DNA from: Castor canadensis
Lineage: Eukaryota; Chordata; Mammalia; Rodentia; Castoridae
Direction of reading: 5' to 3'
DNA length: 64,000 nt
Assembly: GCF_047511655.1 (NCBI RefSeq)
Contig: NC_133390.1
Coordinates: 167,234,083-167,298,082 of the forward strand
Shown here: one piece after another, positions 23,886-34,832 of the stretch
How positions within the stretch are numbered: the first letter of the stretch is position 1
Layout of the letters: each line of letters opens with the position of its first letter
Notes under the pieces: generated by a model
Seen by the model: the letters and a program-made list of their open reading frames with translations, nothing else
Databases searched by the model: none
Told to the model about the DNA's origin: nothing
Made by a program: the position numbers and the translations under genes

Positions 23886-25007
23886 GAATATTCAGGGATG
23901 CATTCATGGGGCACCCCACCACACTGTGTTCCACCAGTTTTTCATAGGAAATATCTGAAGGAAATCCCATCACACTTTGGACAAAAGGAGGGGAAATGAA
24001 ACCATCTGGAATTGAGCCCAGAAGCCCTCTGTTCTCTATGGCAGAGGCCTCCCCTCAAAGGACACTACTTCACTGGAGCCTTATCTGGCCTAGGGGAAAA
24101 AGTAATTAGACAACTAGGGCCTCCTTTAGCTTTCTGTCTCACACAGGGGAGGAGAAGAAAGGCTATGAAATTATTTTTGAAGGTGACAGCCCAGTAACTC
24201 TGGCCTAATAAAAACTATCCTCCACCACCCCAAAAGAAACATATGATAACATGATGGAGGGCTTCCCCTCAGCAGTACCTCATTACCACATCAACGCCTT
24301 CAGTGATGTGCTAATGGAGAATTACAACTGAGAAAGCTGCAAGCACAGGCTTTAATTCAGGAGTTTCCAGGGAATTCAAAGACAACAGGGAAGACAAAAA
24401 CTAGGATAGGAGAGGAAATTGAAGACTTTGACACAGCTACAGTAAACAGTAAGCACAGCCTGACTCCTAGCCAGATAAACAGAACCATTACAGACCTATT
24501 TACTGTCGTTCCTATTTCTCAATGCATCATGTCTCACAATCAAAAAAATATAATGCATGCTAAACCACAAGAAGAACAGTCTGAAGAGATAAATAAGTGT
24601 TAGAACCAGACTCAGATACTACAGAGGTTTGGAGTTATAAAATTGACATCTGAGAACATCATGTTCAAACTGTAGAAAACCAGACAGAAAACCTTGAAAG
24701 AAGTCAAAAGTGGAGAAAACTAAAAAGGAACAAAGATAAGAATCATACTGAAATTCTCTTCAAACACCATGCAAGGTAGAAGACAGAAGTACAATATTTA
24801 AAGTATGGAAAGAAAAATAAACCACCAACCTAGAGTTCAGTGTCCAGTGAAACTGTCCTTTAAAAATGAAGAAATTAAGACTTCCTCAGGCAAACAAAAC
24901 AGATTTGTCTTCAATAGACCTGCCTTGCAAGAAATGGTAAAAGAAGTTTTCCGGAGAAAAAGAAAATAATAAAGGTCAGAAACTCAGATTTATATAAAAA
25001 ATGTGAG

Positions 25008-25203
25008 CTGGATACTGATAGCTCACGCCTGTAATCCTAGCTACGCAGAGATCAGGAGGATTACAGTTCAAAGTCGGCCTGGGGAACTAGTTTGAGAGAC
25101 CCTATCTTGAAAATACCCAACACAAAAAAGTGGCTGAAATGGTAGAGCGCCTACTTGCAAGAGTGATGTCCTGAGTTCAAACTCAAGTACTGTCAAAGAA
25201 AAA
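25008..25203 (+). repeat. Dimeric 7SL/tRNA SINE
   Basis: Left half 'gcctgtaatcctagctacgc', linker 'cccaacacaaaaaagtggct' and a right module with part of the A-box region lost. Confidence 0.8.
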
Positions 25204-25383
25204 GGTAAAATAATTATTCCAAATAATAATAATACATCAAGTACTGGGTGATTATAGCTTATGGTTAAGTGAAACAAATGACAGAAATGTTATAAGGGTG
25301 GGAAGAAGGAATTAGGAATACTTTGCTTTAAGGTACCTGGGCTACCTGTAAAGCTACACAGTGTTATTTGAAAGTGGACATAG

Positions 25384-26281
25384 CAGTGGGAAAAAGGAAC
25401 CCTCATACACTGCTGGTGGGAATGTAAGCTAGTACAACCACTATGGAAAACAATATGGAGACTTCTTAAAAAACTAAACATAGATCTGCCATATGATCCA
25501 GCAGTCCCACTCCTAGGGATATACCCAGAGGAATGCAACTCAGATTACTGCAGAGGCACCTGCACACCCATGTTTATTGCAGCACTATTCACAATAACCA
25601 AGCTATGGAAACAACCAAGATGCCCCACTACTGACGAATGGATTAAGAAAATGTGGTATTTATACACAATGAAATTCTACTCATTCATGAAGAAGAATGA
25701 AATTTTGTCATTCACAAGTAAATGGATGGAACTGGAGCTCATCATCTTAAGCAAAGTTAGCCAGGCTCAGAAGGCCAAAAATCGCATGTTCTCCTTCATC
25801 TGTGGATTATAGACCCAAAACAAATGCAGTAATATTATTGGACATGGGTCACACACTAAGGGGAGAATGCGCACGGGAGGAATAGGGAAAGGAAGGAAAC
25901 CTGAAACTTGAATGTGGCTGATGTGCTCACTGTAGAGGAATATAGTAATCTTAAACTGACAGAGGCCACTATGGGAAGGAGACCAGGAAAGTGGTGAAGA
26001 GGTCTGACAGAGATGAACCAATGTGGGTTGTAACACACAAGTGCATGGTAACAACACTAAGAATCTCTCTGTATAGCTATCTTTATCTCAAACTAGCAAA
26101 AACGCTATTTTTTTTTATTATCTCTAATGTTTTCTTTTCAATAAAGTTGGAGAACAAGAGGGCAAAACAGGTTCTGCCTAGAAGGGGGGGAGAGCGGGGG
26201 AGGTGGCACAAATAATGTATACACATGTAAATAAATGTAAAAACGGTAAAATAAAAAATTTTTAAAAAGAACAACTTTTAA
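25384..26281 (+). mobile_element. 5'-truncated L1 3' end, older subfamily
   Basis: The final ORF2 segment reads in part as PTTDEWIKKMWYLYTMKFY (within 25570-25812) and ends at a stop near 25810. A 3' UTR with a G-rich stretch (about 26180-26205) and A-rich tail follow. The 3' UTR differs from the young family at 7.2 and 13.75 kb. A 13-bp near-perfect flanking repeat (aaagtggacatag at 25371, aaaatggacatag at 26282) is a plausible target-site duplication, and the insertion interrupts the old L1M. Confidence 0.85.
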
Positions 26282-26483
26282 AAAATGGACATAGGTTATT
26301 TGTAGGTGCATATTACAAATTATAAAGCAATCACTAAAATAATGCATGATAGAAGAGAGAAAATGGAATCACATAAAATGCTCAATTAAAAACAGAAAAA
26401 AAAAGAGAAGAAAGAGAGGATTATTTAAAAAGATGCAAAGAACAAGAGCAAGTAATAGAAACAGTTACAAAATGGTAGATAAG

Positions 26484-26568
26484 GGCTGGAGGTGTGGCTC
26501 AAGTAGTATAGCACCTGCCTAGCAAGTACAAAGTCCAGAGTTCAAACCCCAGTAACACCAAAAAAAAT
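26484..26568 (+). repeat. tRNA-type SINE right module (monomer)
   Basis: 'gggctggaggtgtggctcaa' through 'gttcaaaccccagtaacacc', then an A tail. Confidence 0.85.
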
Positions 26569-26649
26569 TCATGTAACTATGAATATTACTTTAAATGAGA
26601 ATGACCTAAATATACTGATTAAAAGACAGACATGGATAGAAAAAAAAAA

Positions 26650-26755
26650 GCTAGGCATGGTAGTACATGCCTGTAATCTCAGCACTTGGGAAGCTAAAGC
26701 ATATCAAGTTTGAAGCCAACCTGGGCTACACAGTGTCACAAGAAAAATTTTTTAA
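26650..26755 (+). repeat. B1-like SINE
   Basis: 'gctaggcatggtagtacatg' to 'ctgggctacacagtgtcaca' follows B1 order with a short internal deletion. Confidence 0.7.
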
Positions 26756-28112
26756 AGAAAGAAAAATAAGATCCAATGATATGTTGCCTATGAGAAACCC
26801 ATTTTAAATATAACGACACAGATAGATTAAAAGCAAAGTGATGGAGGGAGATATATGTCATGCTAACACTAGCCAAAAATAAAGCTGAAGTGACTATATT
26901 AATTTTGGTCAAATCAGACTTCAGAATAAGGAAAATGTTGGGAATAAAGATGGCCATTACATAATTGTAAATAGGTAAATTCTCTACGAACATACAACAG
27001 TCTTTATTGTGCACATCCTTGTAAGAACAGACCTTCAAAACATGAAAGGCAAGAACTCAGCACCCCAAGAGAAGCAGGCAAATTCACTATTACAGTTACG
27101 TGTTCATCACAGTTGTATAAATAATTGGCAGATCCAGCAGGCAGAAAAATCAGTAAAAATATAAGTGACTAGAACAGCACCATCAATAAATGACTCTAAC
27201 TGAATCAAAAAGAATATTTCAACTTCAATCTGCAGCAAACACATTCTTCTCAGTCACATGGGACATTAACCTTAAGTTTACAACACGAGAAATCATATAA
27301 AGCAGAACACCATGGAATTAAAGTAGAAATCAAGAACAGAAAGGTAGCTGGAAAGCCCCCAGATTTGGGGACTTTAACTCATAGGTCACAGAAGAAGTCT
27401 CAAGAGAATTTTTTAAATATTTTGAATTAAATGAAAATCAAAATCAAAATTTGACTGATGCAGTAATGTAGTTCATAGAGTGAAACTTACAGCGCTGTAT
27501 TCACAGATAAGAAAGGATGAATGCTATTAATTTAAGTTTTCAGCTTAGGAAATTCAAGAAAGAAAAGCAATGTAAACCTCAAGCAAGCAGAAGTCAAGAA
27601 ATAATAAAAATCAGAACACAAAGCGATGACATGGAAAACAACAGAGAAAACTGACCAGACCAGAAGCTGGTTGTTTGAAAAGGTCAATAAAATTAATAAA
27701 TCTCGGGCCAACTTAATGAAGAAAAGCCAGGGTACATAAATTAAAATTAGAAGTGAAAGAAGCCATGTTGAAGGGTAACAAGGAAGAATCATGAAGACGC
27801 TTACTTACAAATTTACCTCCACAGATGAAATGCATCCATTTCTTGAAAGACCCAAAACCCAAAACGTGGAGAAAGAGAAAAACAGTCCAATTAGGCCCAT
27901 AGTTAATACAGAAATTGAATCAAAATAAACTTCCTTTTTGAAAAAAGAAAACTCCAGACCAAAATACTTATGTTGGGTCAATTCTATCAAGCATTTAAAT
28001 GAGACTGATTCTCTACAGTCTCTTCCAGAAGAGAGGAGCAGAGTGAATACTTCCTAATCTATACTATGAGGCCAGCATGCCCCTAAAACTCACACCAGAC
28101 AAAAACATCACA

Positions 28113-28198
28113 ATGGGCTGGCGCAGTGCCTCAAATGGTAGAGCGCCCGCCCCAGCAAGCATGAGGCCCTGAGTTCAAGTTCCGGTACACAAAAAAAA
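28113..28198 (+). repeat. tRNA-type SINE right module (monomer)
   Basis: 'gggctggcgcagtgcctcaa' through 'gagttcaagttccggtac', then an A tail. Confidence 0.85.
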
Positions 28199-28365
28199 AT
28201 CATAATAAAGGAAAACTAAGGCCAATTTCTTTCATGAACATACATGCAAAAATCAAATTACTAGTAAATCGAACCCAACAATGTATGAAATGAATTATAT
28301 TATACACAATGACCAATGGGATTTATTCTAGGCATACAAGACTGGTTAAAAATTTGAAAACCAGG

Positions 28366-28451
28366 GCTGGCAGAGTGGCTCAAGTGGTAGAGCACCTGAC
28401 TTTCAAGCGTGAGGCCTTAAGTTCAAGCCCCAGTACTGCAAAAAAAAAAAT
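28366..28451 (+). repeat. tRNA-type SINE right module (monomer)
   Basis: 'gggctggcagagtggctcaa' through 'gttcaagccccagtactgc' and a poly(A) tail. Confidence 0.85.
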
Positions 28452-28968
28452 TGAAAACCAGTAATGTAACCCATCATAATGGCAGGTGAAAGGAAAAAAA
28501 TCATGTGATCATACCAACAAATGCAGAAAAAGCATTTGGGAAAACTTTACATTAATTTATTATTTTTTAAAAATCCTCTCACTAAACTAGGAATAGAAAT
28601 AAAATATCCTAAACTTGATGAAGACTACAAAAATCCTGCAACTAACATCACTCTTGACGATGAGAAATGAGAAGCTTTTTCCTGGAACAGGACAAGGACG
28701 GCCCCTCTGGAACCACTCTTATCCAACATCTTACTGGAATCCTAGATAAAAGGCAAGAGAAGAAGTAAAACTGCCTTTGTTCACAGAAGACATGACTATG
28801 TGAAAAATTCCAATGAATTGGCAAACAATGACGACAACAACAAAACTCCTGGAACACATATGCAATAATTGGAAGGTTGCAGACTACAAGGTTAATATAA
28901 AAAGACAATTGCTTTTCTATATACTAGCAATGAACATGTGGACTTTGAAATTTAAAACCCAATACCAG

Positions 28969-29282
28969 GATGGGGTGTGGTGGCGCACACTTGTAATCCC
29001 AGCTACTCAGGAGGATTAGATAGGAGAAGCCCGGGCAAAAATTAATGAGACCCTATCTCACAAAACAAGTTGGGTGCAGTGGTATATGCCTCTAATCGCA
29101 GCTACTCAAGAGGCAGAGATGGGCGGATCTCATTCTGAGACCAGCCCACGCAGTAGTGTGAGGCTGTCTGAAAACACAAACTAAAGAAAGAAGAGAAAGG
29201 GACGTGGCTCAAATGGTAGAGCACTTAGATGCTTAGTGAGAGCCCCTGAGTTCAAACTCCAGTACTGCCAAAAAAAAAGATA
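28969..29282 (+). repeat. 7SL/tRNA SINE cluster
   Basis: A truncated left-type monomer (about 28969-29060) is followed by a second left half and a right module ending 'gttcaaactccagtactgcc' with an A tail. Confidence 0.75.
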
Positions 29283-29351
29283 AAACAAATAAACTGTACG
29301 TTACCATTTACATTAGCACAAAAATAGGTATGAGAGTCATAAAACTTTTTG

Positions 29352-29697
29352 TTTGTTTGTCAGCACTGGGATTTGAACTCAAGGCCTCACACTTGCTAGG
29401 CAGGTCTCTAACTACTTGAGCCACACCTCCATCATCCCTTTTTTATGTTAGCTATTTTTTAGATTAGGTCTCACACGTTCCCCACCTCCCTCCACCACCA
29501 GGGGTCTCTGACTGCCATCCTCCTAACAATAGGCCTCCCACATAGGTGGGATCACAGATGTGGGCCAATACATGAGCTTATTAATTGAGATGGGGATCTT
29601 TCTAACTTTTTGCCTAGGCTGGACTTAAATGGTGATCCTCCCAATCTCTTCCTCTGGAATAGCTGCGATTACAGATGTGACCCACCATCCCTGGTCA
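29352..29697 (-). repeat. Dimeric 7SL/tRNA SINE, extended
   Basis: Complement of the right module ('cagcactgggatttgaactc'), then two stretches of 7SL-like text separated by 'cataggtgggatcacagatg'. The copy is longer than the usual dimer and probably includes an extra left-type monomer. Confidence 0.7.
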
Positions 29698-30356
29698 AAA
29701 CTATAACACTTTTATAAAAGAAGTTAAATAAAGTCTAAATAAATAGAGCAATATCTCATGTTCATAGGAAGAGTCAATATTGTTAAGATACTGGTTTTAC
29801 CAATTTGACCTATAAATTGAACACAATCCCAAACAAAATTCTAATGAGTTATTTTATGATGTCAATAAACCAATTATAAAGCTTATATGGAAAGACAAAA
29901 GGACCAGAACAGCTAACACAATGCTGAAGAACAGGAGCAAAGTTGGAGGACTGACACTGACGTTATGACTTACTATGAAACTACAGCAATCAAGACAGTC
30001 TGGTTTTGGCAAAATGAATAGGCAATTAGATCAATGGAATCAAACAGAAAAATCAAAATTAGACCCACAGAAATACAGACAACTGATCTTTGAAAAGGAG
30101 CAAAGGCAATTCAAGAGAGAAAAGATAATCTTTTCAACAAAGGGCCCTGGCACACTCCATGCCTTAAAAGTGAATCCAGACACAGACCTTACACCTTTCA
30201 TAAAAAAATTAACCTCAAGTGGATCACAGACCTCAATGTAAAATACAGAATTTGTAACTTCTAGAAGGTAATGTAAGGGAAAAACTTATGTGACTTTGTG
30301 TTTGGCAATGAGGTGGTTTGTTTTGTTTTGGCTTGATTTTGGTTTCTGGGTTTTTG

Positions 30357-30640
30357 TTGTTTGGCAGGACTGGGGTTTGAACTCAGGGATTCATGCCTGC
30401 TAGGTAGGTTCTCTACCACTTGAGCCAAGCCTCCAATCCTCTTTACTCTGGTTATTTTGGAGATACAGTCTCACTTTTTGCCCAGGTCAGCCTGGACCTT
30501 GACCCTCCTATTTTATGTTTCCCACAGTTGCTAGGATGACAGATACACACCACCATGCTTTTTTCCACTGAGATTGGGGGCTGGGAGTGGGGGGGTGGGG
30601 GGATGGGAGGCTCATAAAGTTTTTGGCCCAGGCTGGACAG
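30357..30640 (-). repeat. Dimeric 7SL/tRNA SINE
   Basis: 'tggcaggactggggtttgaa' opens the complement of the right module. 7SL-like text follows, ending near 'aagtttttggcccaggctgg', with a G-rich stretch at 30577-30610. Confidence 0.7.
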
Positions 30641-30774
30641 GAATGAGTTTTTAGATACCAAAAGTATGATCCATGAAGAAAAAAATTGGTAAGTTTGGCT
30701 TCATTAATATTCAAAATTCCTGCTCTGGAAAGTCACTGTTGAGAGAATGAAAGATAAGCTACAGAAAAGAAGAA

Positions 30775-30860
30775 AATGGTAGAGTACCTGCTTAGCAAAT
30801 GTGAGGCCCTGAGTTCAAACCCCAGTAACATATAAACAAATAAACAAACAAATAAACAAG
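30775..30860 (+). repeat. tRNA-type SINE right module, 5'-truncated
   Basis: 'aatggtagagtacctgctta' through 'gttcaaaccccagtaac' with an 'aaacaaataaac' tail. Confidence 0.75.
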
Positions 30861-31384
30861 ATGAGAAGGAAATCTCTGCAAAACGCATATTTCCTAAAGG
30901 GCAGGTATGCAGAATATACAAAGAACTCTTAAAATTCAGCAATAAGAAAGCAAACAATTGAAAATGGGCAAAAAACAGGAACAGGCACCTCACCAAGGAA
31001 GACAGAGATGGCAAATAAACATATGAAACACCATATGTCATCAAGGAATTGTAAATTAAAATGTAATGAGACACCATTAAATACCAATCCAAATGGTGGC
31101 TAAAATCCAGAAAACAAAAAACGAAACAGAACAAAACAAAAGCCCTCACTCTACCACATGCTGGCACACAAAGGGAAGAATGCTCATTGTTGGTGACAAT
31201 GTAAAATGGTACAGCCATTTTACACTTGGAGAGACAGTTTAGTAGTTTCTTAAAAAGCGTTAATGTATGATCACGCTCCTATGTATTATATAGATGAATT
31301 GAAGGCTGATGTCCATACAAAAACCAACACATGAATATTTATAGTGGTTTTATTCATAATTAGCTGGATAGAGAGGTTCCTCAA

Positions 31385-31800
31385 TGTGTCTATTAGTTTC
31401 CTAGGCTACCATAACAAACCATTACAAATTGGGTACTGTAAACCACAGAAATGTATTCTCTCACAGTTCGGGAAGTTAGAAGTCTGAAACTGATGCCTCT
31501 GCAGGGCCATGTTTCCTCTGAGAGTCTAGAGACTTTCCATGCCTCTTCCCAACTTCTGCTGATGGCTGTTGACCCTTGGTGCTCCTTGGATCGCAGGCAC
31601 ATCAGTCTCTGCCTCTGTGATCACATGGTGGCCTCCATATGTATCTGACTCCACATGGCATTTTTCTCCTTAAGGACACCAGTGACCACTCCAGTGACCT
31701 CGCCTTAACCTGATCATATCTGTAAGGATCCTTTTCTAGATAAGGTCATGGTCACAGATACCAAGGATAAGGCTTTGCCTGATCTTTTCGGAAAGCGCAG
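31385..31800 (+). repeat. Ancient placental interspersed repeat, family not assigned
   Basis: Opens 'ctaggctaccataacaaacc', then 'cacagttcgggaagttagaa' and 'ccttaaggacaccagtgacc'. This is the same family type as the copy at 4.76-5.12 kb. Confidence 0.55.
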
Positions 31801-32380
31801 TTCTTAAAAATTGAAGAATAGATTAATGGATAAACACACTGTGGTGCATTCAAACACTGGCATATTATTCAGTGACAAAAAGAAACGAGCATCAAGCTAT
31901 AAAAATAAAGAAACTTTAAATCATATTGCTTCATGAAAGAATCCAATCACAAAACACTACATACTCTATGATCCCCAACTCTATGATACTCTAGAGAAGG
32001 CAAAACTATAAAGAGTATAAAATTTCAATGGTTGCCAAAGGTTGGGGGAATGGGAGGGATTAGGGGATGAATAACTGAAGCAAAGAGGGGTTTTAGGGCA
32101 GCAAAACTCTTTTGAATGATACTTAATGGTGGATAATAGCGCATCTACATTGGTCAAAACCTATAGAACTGTACAACAGAAAGAAGTCTAACATAAAATT
32201 ATGGACCCCAGTTAATAAGAATGTGTCAATACTGGCTCATCAACTATGACAAATTTGCCACAGGAATACAATATGCTAACAATATGAGGAACTGTGCATG
32301 GGGGAAATACTGGAAAATCTGTGCACTATCTGGTCAGTCTTTCTCTAAACCTAAAATTGTTCTTTAATAAAAGCCTATTA

Positions 32381-32539
32381 GAGCCTTTGCTCCCATTTCC
32401 TGTGTGGGGAACAGGAAATGTATCTCTCTTTTTCATCCCCCACCCCAGACCCTTTGTTCTCACTCCAGAGAAAAACCTACTTTTAGTCCGTTAAAAGCAT
32501 ATTCCTCTCATAATAAACTTTAGCGTCACTTTTACTAAA
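32381..32539 (+). mobile_element. Short retroposed insert of unknown source
   Basis: About 159 bp lies between near-identical repeats (aataaaagcctatta at 32366-32380 and the same with one extra A at 32540-32555). The insert ends with AATAAA (about 32513) shortly before the second repeat. It splits a recognisable L1 3' end. It looks like a small mRNA- or LTR-derived retroposon, and the parent is unknown. Confidence 0.5.
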
Positions 32540-33090
32540 AATAAAAAGCCTATTAATTTTTAAAAAATCCATTGCAGAACCCAAGGATCAAGTATCATAT
32601 ATTGCAGGGAGTCTTTCTCACACTCCCATCACTCCCATGAGGGGCTTAGTACCCTTCTCCCAAGTTTCTATAGAACCCCACACATAGAGATGGTCCTATG
32701 GTTGCATCTACAGTTAACATACTTTATCTTTGTGAATCTGTCAGTTAATAGCTGTGGCTTGTTGACCCCTGGCCTAGAATGCAGAGATGGTAAAAGGAGC
32801 TAATCCATGTCACCCATTAGCAGACACCTGAGGAGGCTGACAAAGGGCACTTCTGTTTATTCAATGCACTGATGATGTCATTTGTGGTGTAATCAGTATG
32901 AGTCTCTGGCCCAGTAGGCTATTTTTTTGAATGGTGTCATAAGACAGTCATGTCACATTAAAGGTTACTGCAATTTGAGCAGTGTCTGGTTTGCTGGTCT
33001 TTGATCTGCCAAAGACAGATCCCCATGGGAAAGGTTTTGTACTAGGAAACCTCTCCAGGATTCACATCCAGTGGTTTTGATTAAAATCTA

Positions 33091-33500
33091 TGCTTTTTTT
33101 TTTTTTTTTTTTTTACATTAAACACACTCTTAATCTTGTTCAAGTTAAGAGGTGGTGTAGTAGTTGGCTCAGACCGTGTGGTACAATCCAGGGACCATGA
33201 ACACAAATGTCTACACAACAGATAACATGAGGAAGACCTACAAATTGGGAGAGGAACCTGACACTTACGAAAGTTCATGTCCCATCTAAACCTGACACTT
33301 ACGAAAGTTCATGTCCCATCTAGAGTAGAGAACCACTCTTTGGCTGCAGGCAATTGTTGCCACACAGAAATGTGGATACAGTGTTGCCCAGACAAGGCAG
33401 AGGTGCAGATTTCTGCTGTTTTTAAAAAAATTCTGGCAACTGTTTAGAGATACGGGAATGGTGGGTCCGAAGGATAAGAAGTTATGCAAATGAATTGGAG
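33091..33500 (-). pseudogene. Retrocopy-like block of unknown source
   Basis: A run of about 24 T residues at 33091-33114 is followed by non-repeat sequence, as expected of a minus-strand reverse-transcribed RNA with an A tail. No classic AATAAA is seen before the tail (ATTAAG lies near it). Inside, a 34-bp unit is exactly tandem-duplicated (33255-33322). The 5' end is not defined, and I could not identify a parent gene or a target-site duplication. Confidence 0.3.
33255..33322. repeat. Exact 34-bp tandem duplication
   Basis: The unit at 33255-33288 begins 'aacctgacacttacgaaag' and repeats without mismatch at 33289-33322. There are only two units. Confidence 0.95.
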
Positions 33501-34370
33501 TATTTATGCTGGGGAGAAATAACAGGTAATGGCTGATGGTAAGGACAGCTTCTGGAGAACCTTGGACCTTCTAGGTCTGAGCCACCACCAAAGGAAATAA
33601 ACAAGACCAGGGCATGATCAGGATGGCATTTTAAAAAGATGACTTGGCAGTTGATGGTGGCCGGGCTGAGAGAAGGGTGGCGAATCAGAAGTCTATCATT
33701 AAGGGTAAAGGAGGGATGACAAAGGCCTATTTACCTTGTTCTTTCTCCTACCGAGTAAACTCCAAGACAGCAGGGCACCGGTCTGTCTTGTTCCTTGCTT
33801 TCTACCCAGTGTTAAGCAGAAAGCTTGCTCAAGAATTGTTAAAAACAATGAAGGAAAGGGAAGGAGTGACAATAGAGATATTTCCAAGGGCTGGGCTTAA
33901 ACTTCAACTGTCTCGAGGGGAGTAAGATGTTGGTAATAGGGAGCACAGTCATGGTGGGGGAGCCCTGGAGGCCTGAATCCTTCCCAGAATCTTCCCTTAT
34001 GAATGAGCTTTGAGGAGTGGGGTATTCTCAACGAATCAATGTACACAGGGTTTTTTTTTTTTTTTTAGACCTTGAAGTGCTCCATTCCTAGCACATGTGG
34101 GTTCTTCAATCTAGGAGAGTAGTAAGTATCTTGAAGGATTGAAAGGATTAACTGAAAATATAGGAATGAGCAGTTTCTGTTCTCCCCTATAGTATTTCCT
34201 AAGCACCCAGCCAATGGGGCTGACCTCGGCCTCCGACCACATGAAGAGTACTTTTTCAGGGTGGCGTGGGCCCCTACAACCTGCGGAATCTCTGGGCCTG
34301 GTAAGTTCCAACCCAAGCTGAAAGGGCAACCCCAAACCTTCCTTCCAAGTCTTCTTGGTTCCCACACATC
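33501..34370. other. Upstream flank of YWHAB, no gene recognised
   Basis: No exon was recognised. A 15-base T run lies at 34051-34066, and GC content rises after about 34.2 kb towards the CpG island. Confidence 0.45.
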
Positions 34371-34639
34371 CCATTTCTCCACCGTGACCACCTCCAGCTC
34401 CGCCCTCTCTCCTCCCACCTCCTCTTCCTGCTCCCCCGCCTCATTTCCTTCCCCTTCGCCGGCCTCCTCCTTGCTCCCACCCCCATCCGCCTCATCCCTG
34501 CCCTCAGCTCCTTTTCCTCCTCCCTTCCGTCAGCGCCCTTCTCAGGCGGCCGGGGCAACCCCGTGCCTCGCTTGCCCAATGAGGAGCCGATGCAGGGCGG
34601 GGCGGGACTTGGGTCGGAGCGGAAGTGGTAGCGGGAGCG

Positions 34640-34832
34640 GAAGTAGAGCTGCCGCCACTACCGCCGCCGATTCCGGAGACGGGGTAGCTGCCGCCGCCGC
34701 CGCAACTGCAGCCCCTGCAGCCACCGCCGCCGCCGCCACCCCCGCCGCCTGAGGAGTAGGGCTTGGGAAGGAAGCGGTCGCCGTCGTCAGAGCTTCGTTG
34801 GACGCGCCTTCTCCCGCTGTAGCCCTCCCACG
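34640..34832 (+). other. YWHAB: YWHAB exon 1 (5' UTR)
   Basis: The exon ends in 'ccctcccacg' before a strong donor GTGAGT at 34833. It is non-coding: the coding exon begins with its own start region after the acceptor at 49070-49071. It contains a CCG-rich stretch (34688-34751). The 5' end is estimated from promoter elements, and alternative first exons cannot be excluded. Confidence 0.75.
34688..34751 (+). repeat. YWHAB: CCG-rich trinucleotide tract in 5' UTR
   Basis: Short runs of GCC/CCG units are interrupted by 'aactgcagcccctgcag'. The tract is in the untranslated leader, so its alanine/proline open frame is not expected to be made. Confidence 0.8.

Larger units (their letters stand above)
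23190..32580 (+). mobile_element. Old near-full-span L1 (L1M-type), fragmented by nested insertions
   Basis: Plus-strand text follows L1M order. A 5'-UTR/ORF1-type portion lies at about 23.2-25.0 kb ('agtaaacagtaagcacagcc', 'gaaccagactcagatac'). Next comes ORF2-like text at 26.3-28.9 kb ('aaaaggtcaataaaattaat', 'gaccaatgggatttattcta'). The distal ORF2 portion runs from 29.7 to 31.3 kb ('aagttggaggactgacactg'), and a 3' end lies near 32.3-32.58 kb. All frames carry many stops. Younger elements are nested inside: several SINEs, a younger L1 3' end (25384-26281), another ancient repeat (about 31.39-31.80 kb) and a short insertion at 32381-32539. I assigned the pieces to one element from collinearity, and parts could come from separate old L1s. 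Confidence 0.6.
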
